Source of the DNA: Gelidibacter algens
Lineage (GTDB): Bacteria; Bacteroidota; Bacteroidia; Flavobacteriales; Flavobacteriaceae
Assembly (NCBI RefSeq): GCF_001678675.1
Contig: NZ_LZRN01000025.1
Location: 1 to 61,984, forward strand
Direction of reading: 5' to 3'
Length of the DNA: 61,984 nt
Of the stretch, positions 17,479 through 25,595 are shown one piece after another. The position numbers were made by a program, and so were the translations under genes. The notes under the pieces were generated by a model. That model was not told where the DNA came from and made no database searches. It worked only from the letters and a program-made list of their open reading frames with translations. How positions within the stretch are numbered: position 1 is the first letter of the stretch; each line of letters opens with the position of its first letter.

Positions 17479-19032
17479 TTAGGATATGTGTTCTTCAGCA
17501 TCAGGATCATGGGGCATTTGAGGTTTTGCAAAAAGATCAAGATATGCTTTGCCCAAATACTCAATCACATGACTTGCCGTCAAACTTTGATACCCATAAT
17601 CTTCTACGGCAATATCTGCAGATTTACCATGGAGATATACGCCAAATAAACTTGCCATTAAGGGCTCATATCCCTGACAAATAAGTCCTGTGATCATACC
17701 TGTAAGCACATCTCCGGTTCCGCCTGTAGAAAGTCCGGGGTTACCCGTTGAATTGATATACATTTTGTTTTCAAATACCGTAATGGTGTGCGCGCCTTTT
17801 ATCACAAGAACACACTGGTGCTTCTTGGAGAAAGCCTTTGCTTTTTTTAACTTGTCAAAATCATTCTTCCATTTTCCAATAAGACGTTCCAGCTCTTTTG
17901 GATGCGGTGTCAAAACCGTTTGAGCTTTCAATAACTTGAGATCTTCTTTGTGCTTTGATAGCAAATTGATGGCATCAGCATCTATAACTAAAGATGCCGA
18001 ATTGGATTCTAGAAACTTCTGAAATGCCACATGTGTTTTTACGTCTGTTCCCATTCCCATGCCAATTCCAATGGCAGTGGGTTCAATGTCAAAACTGATG
18101 TCTGTGAGTTTCTCTTCATCATGATCAGTGAGGGTCATAGCTTCAGGAAAAGAGGACTGCATCGGAATGTAACCGCACTTTGGTATAAACGTAGTCACCA
18201 AACCTGATCCGGAGGCTAACGCCGCCTTTCCTGAAAGCACCACTGCTCCTATTTTACCATAGCTACCGCCAATAATTAGTGCGTGTCCATAGGTGCCTTT
18301 ATTGGAAAATTTTTCTCTTGGTTTATACATTGGAAAAATCTCATTCTTACCAATGAGCTCCACTTCCGTTTCTGTTTCTTTCAAAAACTCAGCATCAATA
18401 CCAATATCCAGCGCTTCCCAGTTTACGGTATATTTTGAAGTATCTGGAAGAAAGAATACCAGTTTGGGAGCCTGAAAACTCAAGGTGTAATTTGCCCAAA
18501 CTACGCCATTTTCATCTTCTGGAACATCATCTGGGTATAGTCCAGACGGCAAATCAACAGACAATGTAAATGCTTTCGACGCTCTAAAATGTTGAAACAG
18601 TCTTTTCACCCAATCATTGGGAGGCCTATTCAGTCCAATTCCAAAAACGGCATCTACAATAATATCATCAGGACCAATTGTGGGAAAATCTGCTTCACAA
18701 TTCAGCATAATTGGCCATTTCTTAGTGGTCTGTTTGATACGGTCATAATTCACCAAAAAATCTTCAGTACGCTTCTCACTGCAATTCACAACATAGGTAT
18801 GGACACTATAACCGTAAGTGATCAAGTGTCTAGCCACCACCAGTCCGTCACCTCCATTATTGCCAATCCCACAAAACACATGAATTGGCACTTGAGCACC
18901 TTGCATGCGCTCGTGTATCCAATTAAAGATTTGCATTCCTGCACGCTCCATCAATTCGGTAGAGCTTATCTTTTGTTTTTTGGCCGTTTGCTGATCCCCT
19001 TTATAGATTTGTTGCTTTGAGAATATCTTCAT
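17479..19032 (-). CDS. nnr: bifunctional NAD(P)H-hydrate epimerase / ADP-dependent NAD(P)HX dehydratase
   Basis: The 517-residue protein fuses a YjeF N-terminal epimerase domain (about 1-215; FCGIGNNGGDGLVVARHL with the GNNGGDG motif) to a C-terminal ribokinase-like dehydratase (about 220-505; NKGTYGHALIIGGSYGKIGA and the NPGLSTGGTGDVLTG catalytic/ATP-binding motif). Together they repair hydrated NADH/NADPH in the cytoplasm: the epimerase interconverts R and S forms and the dehydratase restores the S form using ADP. Length and domain order match the bacterial fusion. It is a single-gene unit ending at a shared terminator. Confidence 0.95.
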   Translation of the reverse strand: MKIFSKQQIYKGDQQTAKKQKISSTELMERAGMQIFNWIHERMQGAQVPIHVFCGIGNNGGDGLVVARHLITYGYSVHTYVVNCSEKRTEDFLVNYDRIKQTTKKWPIMLNCEADFPTIGPDDIIVDAVFGIGLNRPPNDWVKRLFQHFRASKAFTLSVDLPSGLYPDDVPEDENGVVWANYTLSFQAPKLVFFLPDTSKYTVNWEALDIGIDAEFLKETETEVELIGKNEIFPMYKPREKFSNKGTYGHALIIGGSYGKIGAVVLSGKAALASGSGLVTTFIPKCGYIPMQSSFPEAMTLTDHDEEKLTDISFDIEPTAIGIGMGMGTDVKTHVAFQKFLESNSASLVIDADAINLLSKHKEDLKLLKAQTVLTPHPKELERLIGKWKNDFDKLKKAKAFSKKHQCVLVIKGAHTITVFENKMYINSTGNPGLSTGGTGDVLTGMITGLICQGYEPLMASLFGVYLHGKSADIAVEDYGYQSLTASHVIEYLGKAYLDLFAKPQMPHDPDAEEHIS

Positions 19033-19120
19033 TTTAAGAGTCTTTTTTTAGGATATATTTAATAATGTGCTATTTACTTCCAAAACTCAGTTGTAAATTT
19101 TTTTATTAAAGTAAAAATAA

Positions 19121-19128
19121 TACATTTG
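19121..19128 (+). promoter_or_regulatory. -7 box upstream of the thr cluster
   Basis: TACATTTG fits TAnnTTTG. It lies 19 bp before a 30-codon reading frame and about 200 bp before thrA, so the thr mRNA should have a leader of roughly 190 nt. Confidence 0.5.
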
Positions 19129-19146
19129 AAAGGTATAGACCAAGAT

Positions 19147-19239
19147 ATGTATACTTTACAACACATCAAAAATGTTTTCATGACCTTTATCTCTGCAGAA
19201 GGCACGATTTCTATTCACAGTATTACCCTTTGGGGTTAA
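19147..19239 (+). CDS. possible Thr/Ile leader peptide of the thr cluster
   Basis: A 30-codon frame starts 18 bp after a -7 box and ends 82 bp before thrA. Its second half reads GTISIHSITLWG, with threonine and isoleucine making up five of eight residues from Thr20 to Thr27 (T-I-S-I-H-S-I-T). In enterobacteria, thrL is a Thr/Ile-rich leader that controls thrABC by attenuation. The position and composition fit that role, but I find no strong alternative hairpin with a U tract before thrA, and ribosome binding sites are weak in this group. Treat as a candidate. Confidence 0.35.
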   Translation: MYTLQHIKNVFMTFISAEGTISIHSITLWG

Positions 19240-19321
19240 TGTTTATATTTTATCTCGTCGCATATTTTCCAATTCATTTTATTTTTAATATAGTTACTGT
19301 TAATTCATTATACCATCCGCT

Positions 19322-21766
19322 ATGAACGTATTAAAATTTGGGGGAACATCAGTCGGTTCCGCAGAAAACATAAAAAAGGTTATTCAAATTCTAGATAAAT
19401 ATTCAAAAACTGAACCTGTTGTTTGCGTTGTTTCAGCGGTGGGTGGCATTACAGATAAACTGTTGAGAGCTGGCGAACTGGCACAGCAGAAAAACGAAAG
19501 CTATCTTTCTGAATTCAAAACTATTAAAGAGATCCATCTCAATCTTTTATTTGAACTCATCCCTGTACAGAATGACACCGTAAAAGAATATGTTGAGAGT
19601 AAATTAGCAAGTTTAAAAAGCTTGTTGGATGGCATTTATCTTATCAATGAACTGTCTCCTAAAACCTCAGATAAGTTAGTAAGTGTGGGAGAGCTCCTTT
19701 CCTCCTACATCATTGCAGAAACCATGAAAAGCTATGGTTTAGATGTGGTCAGAAAAAATAGTCAAGATCTTTTGGTGACCAACGCTAATTTCACCAAAGC
19801 TGAAGTGAACTACAACATCACAAACGCTAACATTCAACACTATTTTAAGAATGCCAATCAAAAAATCACGATCCTTCCTGGGTTTGTGTCCAAATCTGAA
19901 TCGGGAGAAATTACAACCTTAGGCCGTGGTGGATCTGATTTTACGGCAGCTATTATTGCTGCAGCGTTACACGTCAACCGATTGGAAATCTGGACAGATG
20001 TCAGCGGCATGTTTACGGCAAATCCTAAACTCGTCAAACAGGCGTATCCTATTGAAAGACTATCTTATCAGGAAGCTATGGAACTTTCGCATTTTGGTGC
20101 AAAGGTTTTATATCCGCCTTCAGTGCAACCTGTTTTGGATTTAAATATTCCCATCCACATCAAAAACACGACAGAGCCCGAAGCCCAAGGCACCATCATT
20201 ACTAACGACAAGAACAACGGATTTTCCAAGGCTGCAAAAGGGATCAGCAACATCAGTAATATTGCCTTATTGACTTTGCAAGGGCATGGTATGGTGGGCA
20301 TTCCCGGGTTTTCTAAGCGATTGTTTGAAACCTTGGCGCAAGAAAAAATCAACGTCATCTTTATTACTCAAGCGTCTTCTGAACACTCGATTTGTTTTGG
20401 TATTGATGAAAAAGATGCCAATCTTGCAGCAATGAGTATTAACCTCACATTTGAAAATGAAATCTCATTAAAAAAAATAGATCCTATAATTGTAGAAAAA
20501 GATTTATCTATTGTCGCCCTTGTAGGTGATAATATGAAGAATCATCAAGGTATTAGCGGCAGAATGTTCAGTGCCTTAGGTAAAAATAACATTAATATTA
20601 GAGCCATTGCCCAAGGTGCTTCAGAAAAGAACATTTCTACAGTCATTGCACAAAAGGATGTAAAAAAGGCATTGAATACTATTCATGAACGCTTTTTTGA
20701 AGATCAGACCAAACAGCTGAATGTTTATATCACTGGGGTTGGAAATGTTGGGGAACGACTTGTAGAGCAAATCAAACAACAGAAAAAATATTTGAAAGAG
20801 CAACTGAAAATTAATATGAGAGTGATCGGCTTGTCCAATTCTAGAACCATGATTTTTGATGAATCTGGACTATCCCTAAGATCTTGGAAGGAACAATTGG
20901 CTTCAGGGGAAAAGGCCTCCTTGGAAGGGTTTTTAGAACGCAACAAAAGCTTCAACCTACGCAACAGTATTTTTGTGGATGTTACTGCTAATGAAGACGT
21001 TTCAAAAATTTATGCAGATTATTTAAAAGAGAGCATTGCTGTAGTGGCTTGCAATAAAATTGCCTGTTCAAGTGTGTTTGAAAACTATAGCAATCTCAAG
21101 AGACTTTCGGTAAAATACAATGCGCCATTTTTATTTGAAACTAATGTTGGTGCTGGTTTACCCATCCTTGATACCTTAAATCATTTGATTGCTTCTGGCG
21201 ATAAAATAACGTCCATCAAAGCGGTGCTTTCTGGAAGTTTAAACTTTGTTTTCAATAATTTTGATGACCATACAAATTTTCACGATGTTGTAAAACAAGC
21301 ACAAAAGGAAGGTTATACGGAGCCTGATCCGCGGATTGATTTAAGTGGTGTTGATGTGGCTCGAAAAATCCTGATCCTAGCTCGAGAAAGTGGTACTGAA
21401 ATGAATTTGGAAGACATTGAAAACACGTCGTTTTTAACAAAAAACAATCTAAAAAGTGATTCTGTGGATGATTTTTATCAAACGTTAATAGCTGATGAAG
21501 GCCATTTCCAAAAATTATATGCCTCTGCAAAAAAGAACGACTGCCAGTTGAAATATGTGGCCGAATTTAACGAAGGGAAAGCTAAAGTTGGCCTGCAAGA
21601 AATTCCGTCGGATCATCCTTTTTATAATCTGAAAGGCAAGGATAATATCGTGATGTTTTTTACTCAGCGATATCCACAACAGCCAATGATCATTAAAGGT
21701 GCCGGTGCTGGAGCTGATGTAACGGCTTCAGGATTGTTTGCTGATATTATTAGAATTGGGAATTAG
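19322..21766 (+). CDS. thrA: bifunctional aspartokinase / homoserine dehydrogenase
   Basis: The 814-residue protein joins an aspartokinase (about 1-290; KFGGTSVGSAENI and the GRGGSDFTAA motif), tandem ACT regulatory domains (about 310-455, e.g. TLQGHGMVGIPGFSKRLF and VALVGDNM), and an NAD(P)-dependent homoserine dehydrogenase (about 460-814; YITGVGNVGERLVEQ, NVGAGLPILDT and the PDPRIDLSGVDVARK signature). It catalyses the first and third steps from aspartate towards threonine and methionine. The ACT domains suggest feedback inhibition by threonine. It heads thrA-thrB-(S23)-thrC. The next gene follows after a 101-bp gap that holds a 7-bp repeat array. Confidence 0.96.
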   Translation: MNVLKFGGTSVGSAENIKKVIQILDKYSKTEPVVCVVSAVGGITDKLLRAGELAQQKNESYLSEFKTIKEIHLNLLFELIPVQNDTVKEYVESKLASLKSLLDGIYLINELSPKTSDKLVSVGELLSSYIIAETMKSYGLDVVRKNSQDLLVTNANFTKAEVNYNITNANIQHYFKNANQKITILPGFVSKSESGEITTLGRGGSDFTAAIIAAALHVNRLEIWTDVSGMFTANPKLVKQAYPIERLSYQEAMELSHFGAKVLYPPSVQPVLDLNIPIHIKNTTEPEAQGTIITNDKNNGFSKAAKGISNISNIALLTLQGHGMVGIPGFSKRLFETLAQEKINVIFITQASSEHSICFGIDEKDANLAAMSINLTFENEISLKKIDPIIVEKDLSIVALVGDNMKNHQGISGRMFSALGKNNINIRAIAQGASEKNISTVIAQKDVKKALNTIHERFFEDQTKQLNVYITGVGNVGERLVEQIKQQKKYLKEQLKINMRVIGLSNSRTMIFDESGLSLRSWKEQLASGEKASLEGFLERNKSFNLRNSIFVDVTANEDVSKIYADYLKESIAVVACNKIACSSVFENYSNLKRLSVKYNAPFLFETNVGAGLPILDTLNHLIASGDKITSIKAVLSGSLNFVFNNFDDHTNFHDVVKQAQKEGYTEPDPRIDLSGVDVARKILILARESGTEMNLEDIENTSFLTKNNLKSDSVDDFYQTLIADEGHFQKLYASAKKNDCQLKYVAEFNEGKAKVGLQEIPSDHPFYNLKGKDNIVMFFTQRYPQQPMIIKGAGAGADVTASGLFADIIRIGN

Positions 21767-21770
21767 TTCT

Positions 21771-21812
21771 CAGTCTGCAGTTGGCAGTCGGCAGTCTGCG
21801 GTCGGCAGTTGG
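21771..21812 (+). repeat. 7-bp tandem array, CAGTYKG type, between thrA and thrB
   Basis: Six contiguous heptamers: CAGTCTG, CAGTTGG, CAGTCGG, CAGTCTG, CGGTCGG, CAGTTGG. It begins 4 bp after the thrA stop codon. Period 7 is strict while positions 5-6 vary. A similar CAGTNNN array lies at 58307-58334, upstream of pyrB. Confidence 0.85.
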
Positions 21813-21867
21813 CGTATAAAACAAACAGTCGCGGATGGTTCTGTAAACAAAATTAATAAAAGTACTT

Positions 21868-22794
21868 GTGACAAAAAATGAAATCAAAATATTCTCCCCG
21901 GCAACGGTAGCTAATGTGTCCTGCGGATATGATGTCCTAGGATTTTGTTTAGACACTATTGGGGATGAGATGATTGTTAGAAAAACAGAAAAAAAAGGAA
22001 TTTTTATCACTAAGATCGAAGGATATAAATTGCCATTTGAAGCTAAAAAAAATGTAGCAGGAGTTTCTGCATTGGCAATGCTTGCTGATGCGCAACCTAA
22101 CTGCGGATTTGAAATTGAAATTTACAAAAAAATTAAACCCGGTAGTGGTATTGGCAGCAGTAGCGCCAGTGCATGTGGAAGTGTTTTTGCCATCAATGAA
22201 CTTTTAGGAAGACCTTACAATAAAACCCAAGTGACTGATTTCGCAATGAAAGGTGAAGCTTTGGCAAGCGGTAGTGAGCATGCAGATAATTTAGCTCCAG
22301 GGATTTTCGGGGGATTTACGCTGGTAAAAAGCACATCGCCATTGGAAGTTCTACAATTACCGACGCCAAAAGATATGTATGCAACCATTATCCATCCACA
22401 AATAGAAATTAAAACTTCTGATGCTAGGGCCATTTTACCCAAGGAATTTCCGTTGACGGATGCCATTACACAATGGGCCAACGTGGGAAGTTTTGTCCAT
22501 GCCCTGCACACTAATGATTACGACTTATTGAAAAGAGCACTTCATGACGTTATTGTTGAACCGCACCGTAGCAGATTAATTCCGCATTTTGCGGAAGTCA
22601 AGTCGGCCGCACTTATTCATGGAGCTTTGGGTGCTGGAATTTCTGGCGCTGGACCATCTATTTTTACGCTATCCAAAGGAATTGAAAATGCTAAAAGCGT
22701 TGAAAGAGCGATGCGGGATGTATATTCGAGTACGACCATTGCATTTGAAACTTATGTGTCGCGGATTAATACGGGAGGAATTAAAATCTTATGA
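21868..22794 (+). CDS. thrB: homoserine kinase
   Basis: The 308-residue GHMP kinase has the ATP-binding motif KPGSGIGSSSASACGS (about residues 91-106) and conserved N-terminal FSPATVANVSCGYDVLG and C-terminal HGALGAGISGAGPS motifs. It phosphorylates homoserine to O-phosphohomoserine in the cytoplasm, the substrate of the threonine synthase encoded downstream. The start is GTG at 21868; the nearby ATG at 21879 is out of frame. The gene lies between an upstream and a downstream array of 7-bp repeats. Confidence 0.95.
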   Translation: MTKNEIKIFSPATVANVSCGYDVLGFCLDTIGDEMIVRKTEKKGIFITKIEGYKLPFEAKKNVAGVSALAMLADAQPNCGFEIEIYKKIKPGSGIGSSSASACGSVFAINELLGRPYNKTQVTDFAMKGEALASGSEHADNLAPGIFGGFTLVKSTSPLEVLQLPTPKDMYATIIHPQIEIKTSDARAILPKEFPLTDAITQWANVGSFVHALHTNDYDLLKRALHDVIVEPHRSRLIPHFAEVKSAALIHGALGAGISGAGPSIFTLSKGIENAKSVERAMRDVYSSTTIAFETYVSRINTGGIKIL

Positions 22795-22804
22795 GATAAG
22801 ACTG

Positions 22805-22839
22805 ATGACGGATGACGGATGACGGATGACGGATGACTG
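22805..22839 (+). repeat. 7-bp tandem array, ATGACGG type, 5' of the S23 gene
   Basis: Four perfect ATGACGG heptamers and one ATGACTG, starting 10 bp after the thrB stop codon. An array of the same unit in reverse orientation lies beyond the S23 gene at 23254-23281, so the pair brackets that gene as degenerate inverted repeats. Confidence 0.88.
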
Positions 22840-22874
22840 GTGGCAGAGCTGGTTTTAGCCAAAAAACATGACTT

Positions 22875-23210
22875 ATGAATAAATTTAAATTTGAAAACCT
22901 GATAATCTGGCAAAAAGCAATGGATTTAGGTGAAGAAATTGATGTTCTGACAGCGTCTTTTCCTGATAAAGAAAAATATAATTTATCATCTCAAATAAGA
23001 CGTGCGGCTGATTCTATTGCATCAAATATTTCAGAAGGTTCAATTGGACAAAGCAATCCTGAGCAAAAGAAATTTATAGGCTATGCAATCCGGTCATTGG
23101 CTGAAGTTGTGACATGTCTTTATAAATCAAGAAATAGAAATTATTTAACAATAGCTCAATTCGACAATTTATATGAAAAATCTTATGATGAATATGATGA
23201 TCGCATTTAA
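22875..23210 (+). CDS. four-helix-bundle protein, S23 (23S rRNA intervening-sequence protein) family
   Basis: The 111-residue protein starts FKFENLIIWQKAMDLGEEID and has the family signature SSQIRRAADSIASNISEG (residues about 37-54) and FIGYAIRSLAEVVTCL. S23 proteins fold as pentameric four-helix bundles; they were first found in rRNA intervening sequences and also resemble accessory proteins of retroelements, but their function is unsettled. It sits between thrB and thrC and is bracketed by inverted 7-bp repeat arrays, so it looks like an inserted cassette. The C terminus reads SYDEYDDRI; the +1 frame from 23182 instead gives LMMNMMIAFKNKIN ending at 23226, which looks like the usual family end, so a one-base indel near 23185-23195 has probably altered the tail. 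Confidence 0.85.
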   Translation: MNKFKFENLIIWQKAMDLGEEIDVLTASFPDKEKYNLSSQIRRAADSIASNISEGSIGQSNPEQKKFIGYAIRSLAEVVTCLYKSRNRNYLTIAQFDNLYEKSYDEYDDRI

Positions 23211-23253
23211 AAATAAAATTAATTAAATAAAAATGACCTATCGACACTAACTT

Positions 23254-23281
23254 CGGTCACCCGTCATCCGTCACCCGTCAA
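23254..23281 (-). repeat. 7-bp tandem array, inverted copy 3' of the S23 gene
   Basis: Plus-strand heptamers CGGTCAC, CCGTCAT, CCGTCAC, CCGTCAA; on the minus strand these read RTGACGG-type units, the same unit as the array at 22805-22839. It ends 5 bp before the thrC start codon. Confidence 0.85.
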
Positions 23282-23286
23282 TTACC

Positions 23287-24588
23287 ATGAAATACTACTC
23301 ACTAAATAAAAAAGCCCCAAACTCCTCATTCAAAGAGGCCGTCATAAAAGGTATTGCTCCAGACAAAGGATTATATTTTCCAGAGCGTATCACGCCTTTA
23401 CCAAGCTCTTTTTTTGAAAACATAGATGATCTTTCTTATGAAGACATTGCTTTTGAAGCCATAAAGCAATTCGTGAGTCCAGATATTCCTGAAGCTGTTT
23501 TAAAAACCATTATTTCAGAAACCTTATCCTTTGATTTTCCGATCGTGGAAATTAATGAAAAGATAGCTACACTAGAGTTGTTTCATGGGCCAACTATGGC
23601 ATTTAAAGACGTTGGCGCTCGATTTATGGCGCGTTGCTTAGCGTACTTTAATCAAGATGACACTGGGGAAATCACCGTTTTGGTAGCCACATCAGGTGAT
23701 ACTGGAGGTGCTGTAGCCAATGGTTTTTTAGGCGTGAAGGGTGTCAATGTGGTGATAATGTATCCGAGTGGAAAAGTGAGTGATATTCAAGAAAAACAAT
23801 TGACAACGCTCAAGCAAAACATTACAGCCTTAGAGGTGGATGGAGTTTTTGATGATTGTCAAGATATGGTGAAACGCGCATTTTTAGATGAAGAGTTGAC
23901 CAGTAAAATGCAACTCACTTCAGCAAACTCAATTAATGTTGCACGTTGGTTGCCTCAAATGTTTTATTTCTTTTTCGCCTATAAACAGCTTCATAAAACC
24001 AATAAAAATGTTGTGTTTTCTGTACCAAGTGGTAACTTCGGGAATATTTGCGCAGGCATGATGGCACAGCAATTAGGGTTACCCATACAACATTTTATCG
24101 CTTCAAATAATGAAAATAATGTGGTGACTGAGTATCTTACCTCACAATTATACCAGCCAAAACCTTCGGTTCAAACCATAAGTAATGCCATGGATGTGGG
24201 CAACCCTAGTAATTTTATCAGGATTCAGGAAATTTACAAGAATAATTTTGAGGCGCTCAAATCAAACTTATCGTCCTATAGTTTTTCTGATAATGACACG
24301 AGGAAAGCGCTCAAAGAGCTTTATACTGATTTTTCATATGTTGCAGATCCGCATGGTGCCGTGGGTTATTTGGGCTGTAAAGCGTATTTAAAAAATCACG
24401 ACAATGCACATTGTGTGTTTTTGGAAACCGCACATCCCACAAAATTCTTGGAAGTGGTGGAAGCTGTCATCCAAAAAAACATTGACTTGCCGCCACAAAT
24501 TGAGGCCGTTATGGATAAGGAAAAAGTATCCATTCCAATAGCGCATTACAACGAATTAAAGACCGTTTTATTAAACAGCATTTCATAA
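23287..24588 (+). CDS. thrC: threonine synthase
   Basis: The 433-residue PLP enzyme has the cofactor lysine at about Lys107 in GPTMAFKDVGARF, with VATSGDTGGAVANGF (phosphate-binding and substrate region) and VPSGNFGNICAG. It converts O-phosphohomoserine to threonine, the last step of the pathway begun by thrA and thrB. The N-terminal KYYSLNKKAP and length fit the longer, class I-type threonine synthases. The start ATG at 23287 is only 5 bp after the repeat array, so the array forms the region upstream of the start where a ribosome would bind. Confidence 0.95.
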   Translation: MKYYSLNKKAPNSSFKEAVIKGIAPDKGLYFPERITPLPSSFFENIDDLSYEDIAFEAIKQFVSPDIPEAVLKTIISETLSFDFPIVEINEKIATLELFHGPTMAFKDVGARFMARCLAYFNQDDTGEITVLVATSGDTGGAVANGFLGVKGVNVVIMYPSGKVSDIQEKQLTTLKQNITALEVDGVFDDCQDMVKRAFLDEELTSKMQLTSANSINVARWLPQMFYFFFAYKQLHKTNKNVVFSVPSGNFGNICAGMMAQQLGLPIQHFIASNNENNVVTEYLTSQLYQPKPSVQTISNAMDVGNPSNFIRIQEIYKNNFEALKSNLSSYSFSDNDTRKALKELYTDFSYVADPHGAVGYLGCKAYLKNHDNAHCVFLETAHPTKFLEVVEAVIQKNIDLPPQIEAVMDKEKVSIPIAHYNELKTVLLNSIS

Positions 24589-24615
24589 AAAAAAAGAGGC
24601 AAATTGCCTCTTTTT
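24589..24615. terminator. bidirectional terminator
   Basis: GAGGCA (24596-24601) pairs with TGCCTC (24605-24610), loop AAT, preceded by an A run and followed by TTTTT. It serves thrC and the convergent gene at 24644. Confidence 0.85.
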
Positions 24616-24643
24616 CTAAATTATTTCTAAAACGCTTCCAGGC

Positions 24644-25279
24644 TTATTTACTAGCGAAATTTTCTAGAGCTTTTCCTATTAAGGTGTCTCCTTTCAAAAT
24701 CTCGAAAGATACTTTATTGGCGGTGTCATCATTGAGCACGTGGACAAGTGTTTGTGCCACATCTGCCCTGCTGATTTCTCCGCGTTCTGATAATTTTTCT
24801 TTTAATTTAATATGATTGGTTGCATTGTCATTGTTCAAGCTTCCTGGTCTTACAATCGCATAATTTAATCCGCTGCTTTTCAAATATTCATCCGCATTGT
24901 GTTTTGCTTTCAAATAATCTTGTAATTCCTCTGCTTTTTCTGGGGCATCAGCACCCATAGAACTCAACATCACAAATTTCTTAACATTTGCATTTTTTGA
25001 CGCATCAATCAAGCGTTTTGCGCCATCCTGATCGACGCCTATTACATTTTTCCCACCTGAACCTGCGGCAAATACTACTTTATCTATATTTTTTACGGCG
25101 TGTGACACATCATTTTCCAAATCTGCCAAGACCGCTTCAATGCCGTCGTTTTCAAACTGAGTCATCTCTTCTTTTTTTCTAACCATTGCCACAGGTTTAA
25201 AATACTGTGATTCTGTCAAAAGCTTTACGATCTGTTTTCCGGTGGTGCCATTTGCACCTGCTACTAATACATTTTCCAT
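24644..25279 (-). CDS. NAD(P)-binding atypical SDR protein
   Basis: The 211-residue protein starts with a Rossmann dinucleotide-binding motif, VLVAGANGTTGKQI (GxxGxxG form, residues about 5-15), and continues KVVFAAGSGG, KFVMLSSMGAD and LNYAIVRPGSL, as in atypical short-chain dehydrogenases of the SDR_a5/NmrA-like group. These bind NAD(P) as sensors or act as reductases on unknown substrates. No full Ser-Tyr-Lys triad is evident. It is a single-gene unit with no informative neighbours, so the substrate cannot be named. Confidence 0.85.
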   Translation of the reverse strand: MENVLVAGANGTTGKQIVKLLTESQYFKPVAMVRKKEEMTQFENDGIEAVLADLENDVSHAVKNIDKVVFAAGSGGKNVIGVDQDGAKRLIDASKNANVKKFVMLSSMGADAPEKAEELQDYLKAKHNADEYLKSSGLNYAIVRPGSLNNDNATNHIKLKEKLSERGEISRADVAQTLVHVLNDDTANKVSFEILKGDTLIGKALENFASK

Positions 25280-25595
25280 AGTAATAAGTTAGCAATAATT
25301 TACTTTTGAACACTATTTTAAAAGGTATTTAACTTAAGTTTATCAACTTTTGCTTTCCTCCTATTAATTCCGAAATTTATTTTAGTGCTGATTTTAATCT
25401 TAACGCTCTTTACCATTTTAACATTTTTTTAATCGAAGTCATTCATTTTTAAAACAGATAATTTTCGATACTTTTGTGCTGCAACTATGGAAACTTCCTC
25501 AAAATATTCAAAATTTTATAGGGTTTGCCTTAGCTCAGTTATAAATCAAAACATTTAAAACACATTCTGCCTTGCGGAAACGAAACACATAACTT
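25280..25595 (+). promoter_or_regulatory. promoter and leader region of gcvT
   Basis: TACTTTTG at 25469-25476 fits the -7 consensus and would give a leader of about 115 nt before gcvT. The leader contains a 23-codon frame from ATG at 25487 with no glycine codons, so it is not an obvious attenuator peptide. I see no glycine riboswitch or terminator hairpin. The remainder of the interval is A/T-rich with nothing recognisable. Confidence 0.4.

Noticed and set aside
21771-23281. Repeat arrays considered as a CRISPR
   Set aside because: Units are 7 bp with no spacers between them, and there are no cas genes; these are tandem microsatellites.
25531-25540. TAGCTCAGTT in the gcvT leader, resembling a tRNA D-arm box
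   Set aside because: No matching acceptor or anticodon stems nearby; a chance match.
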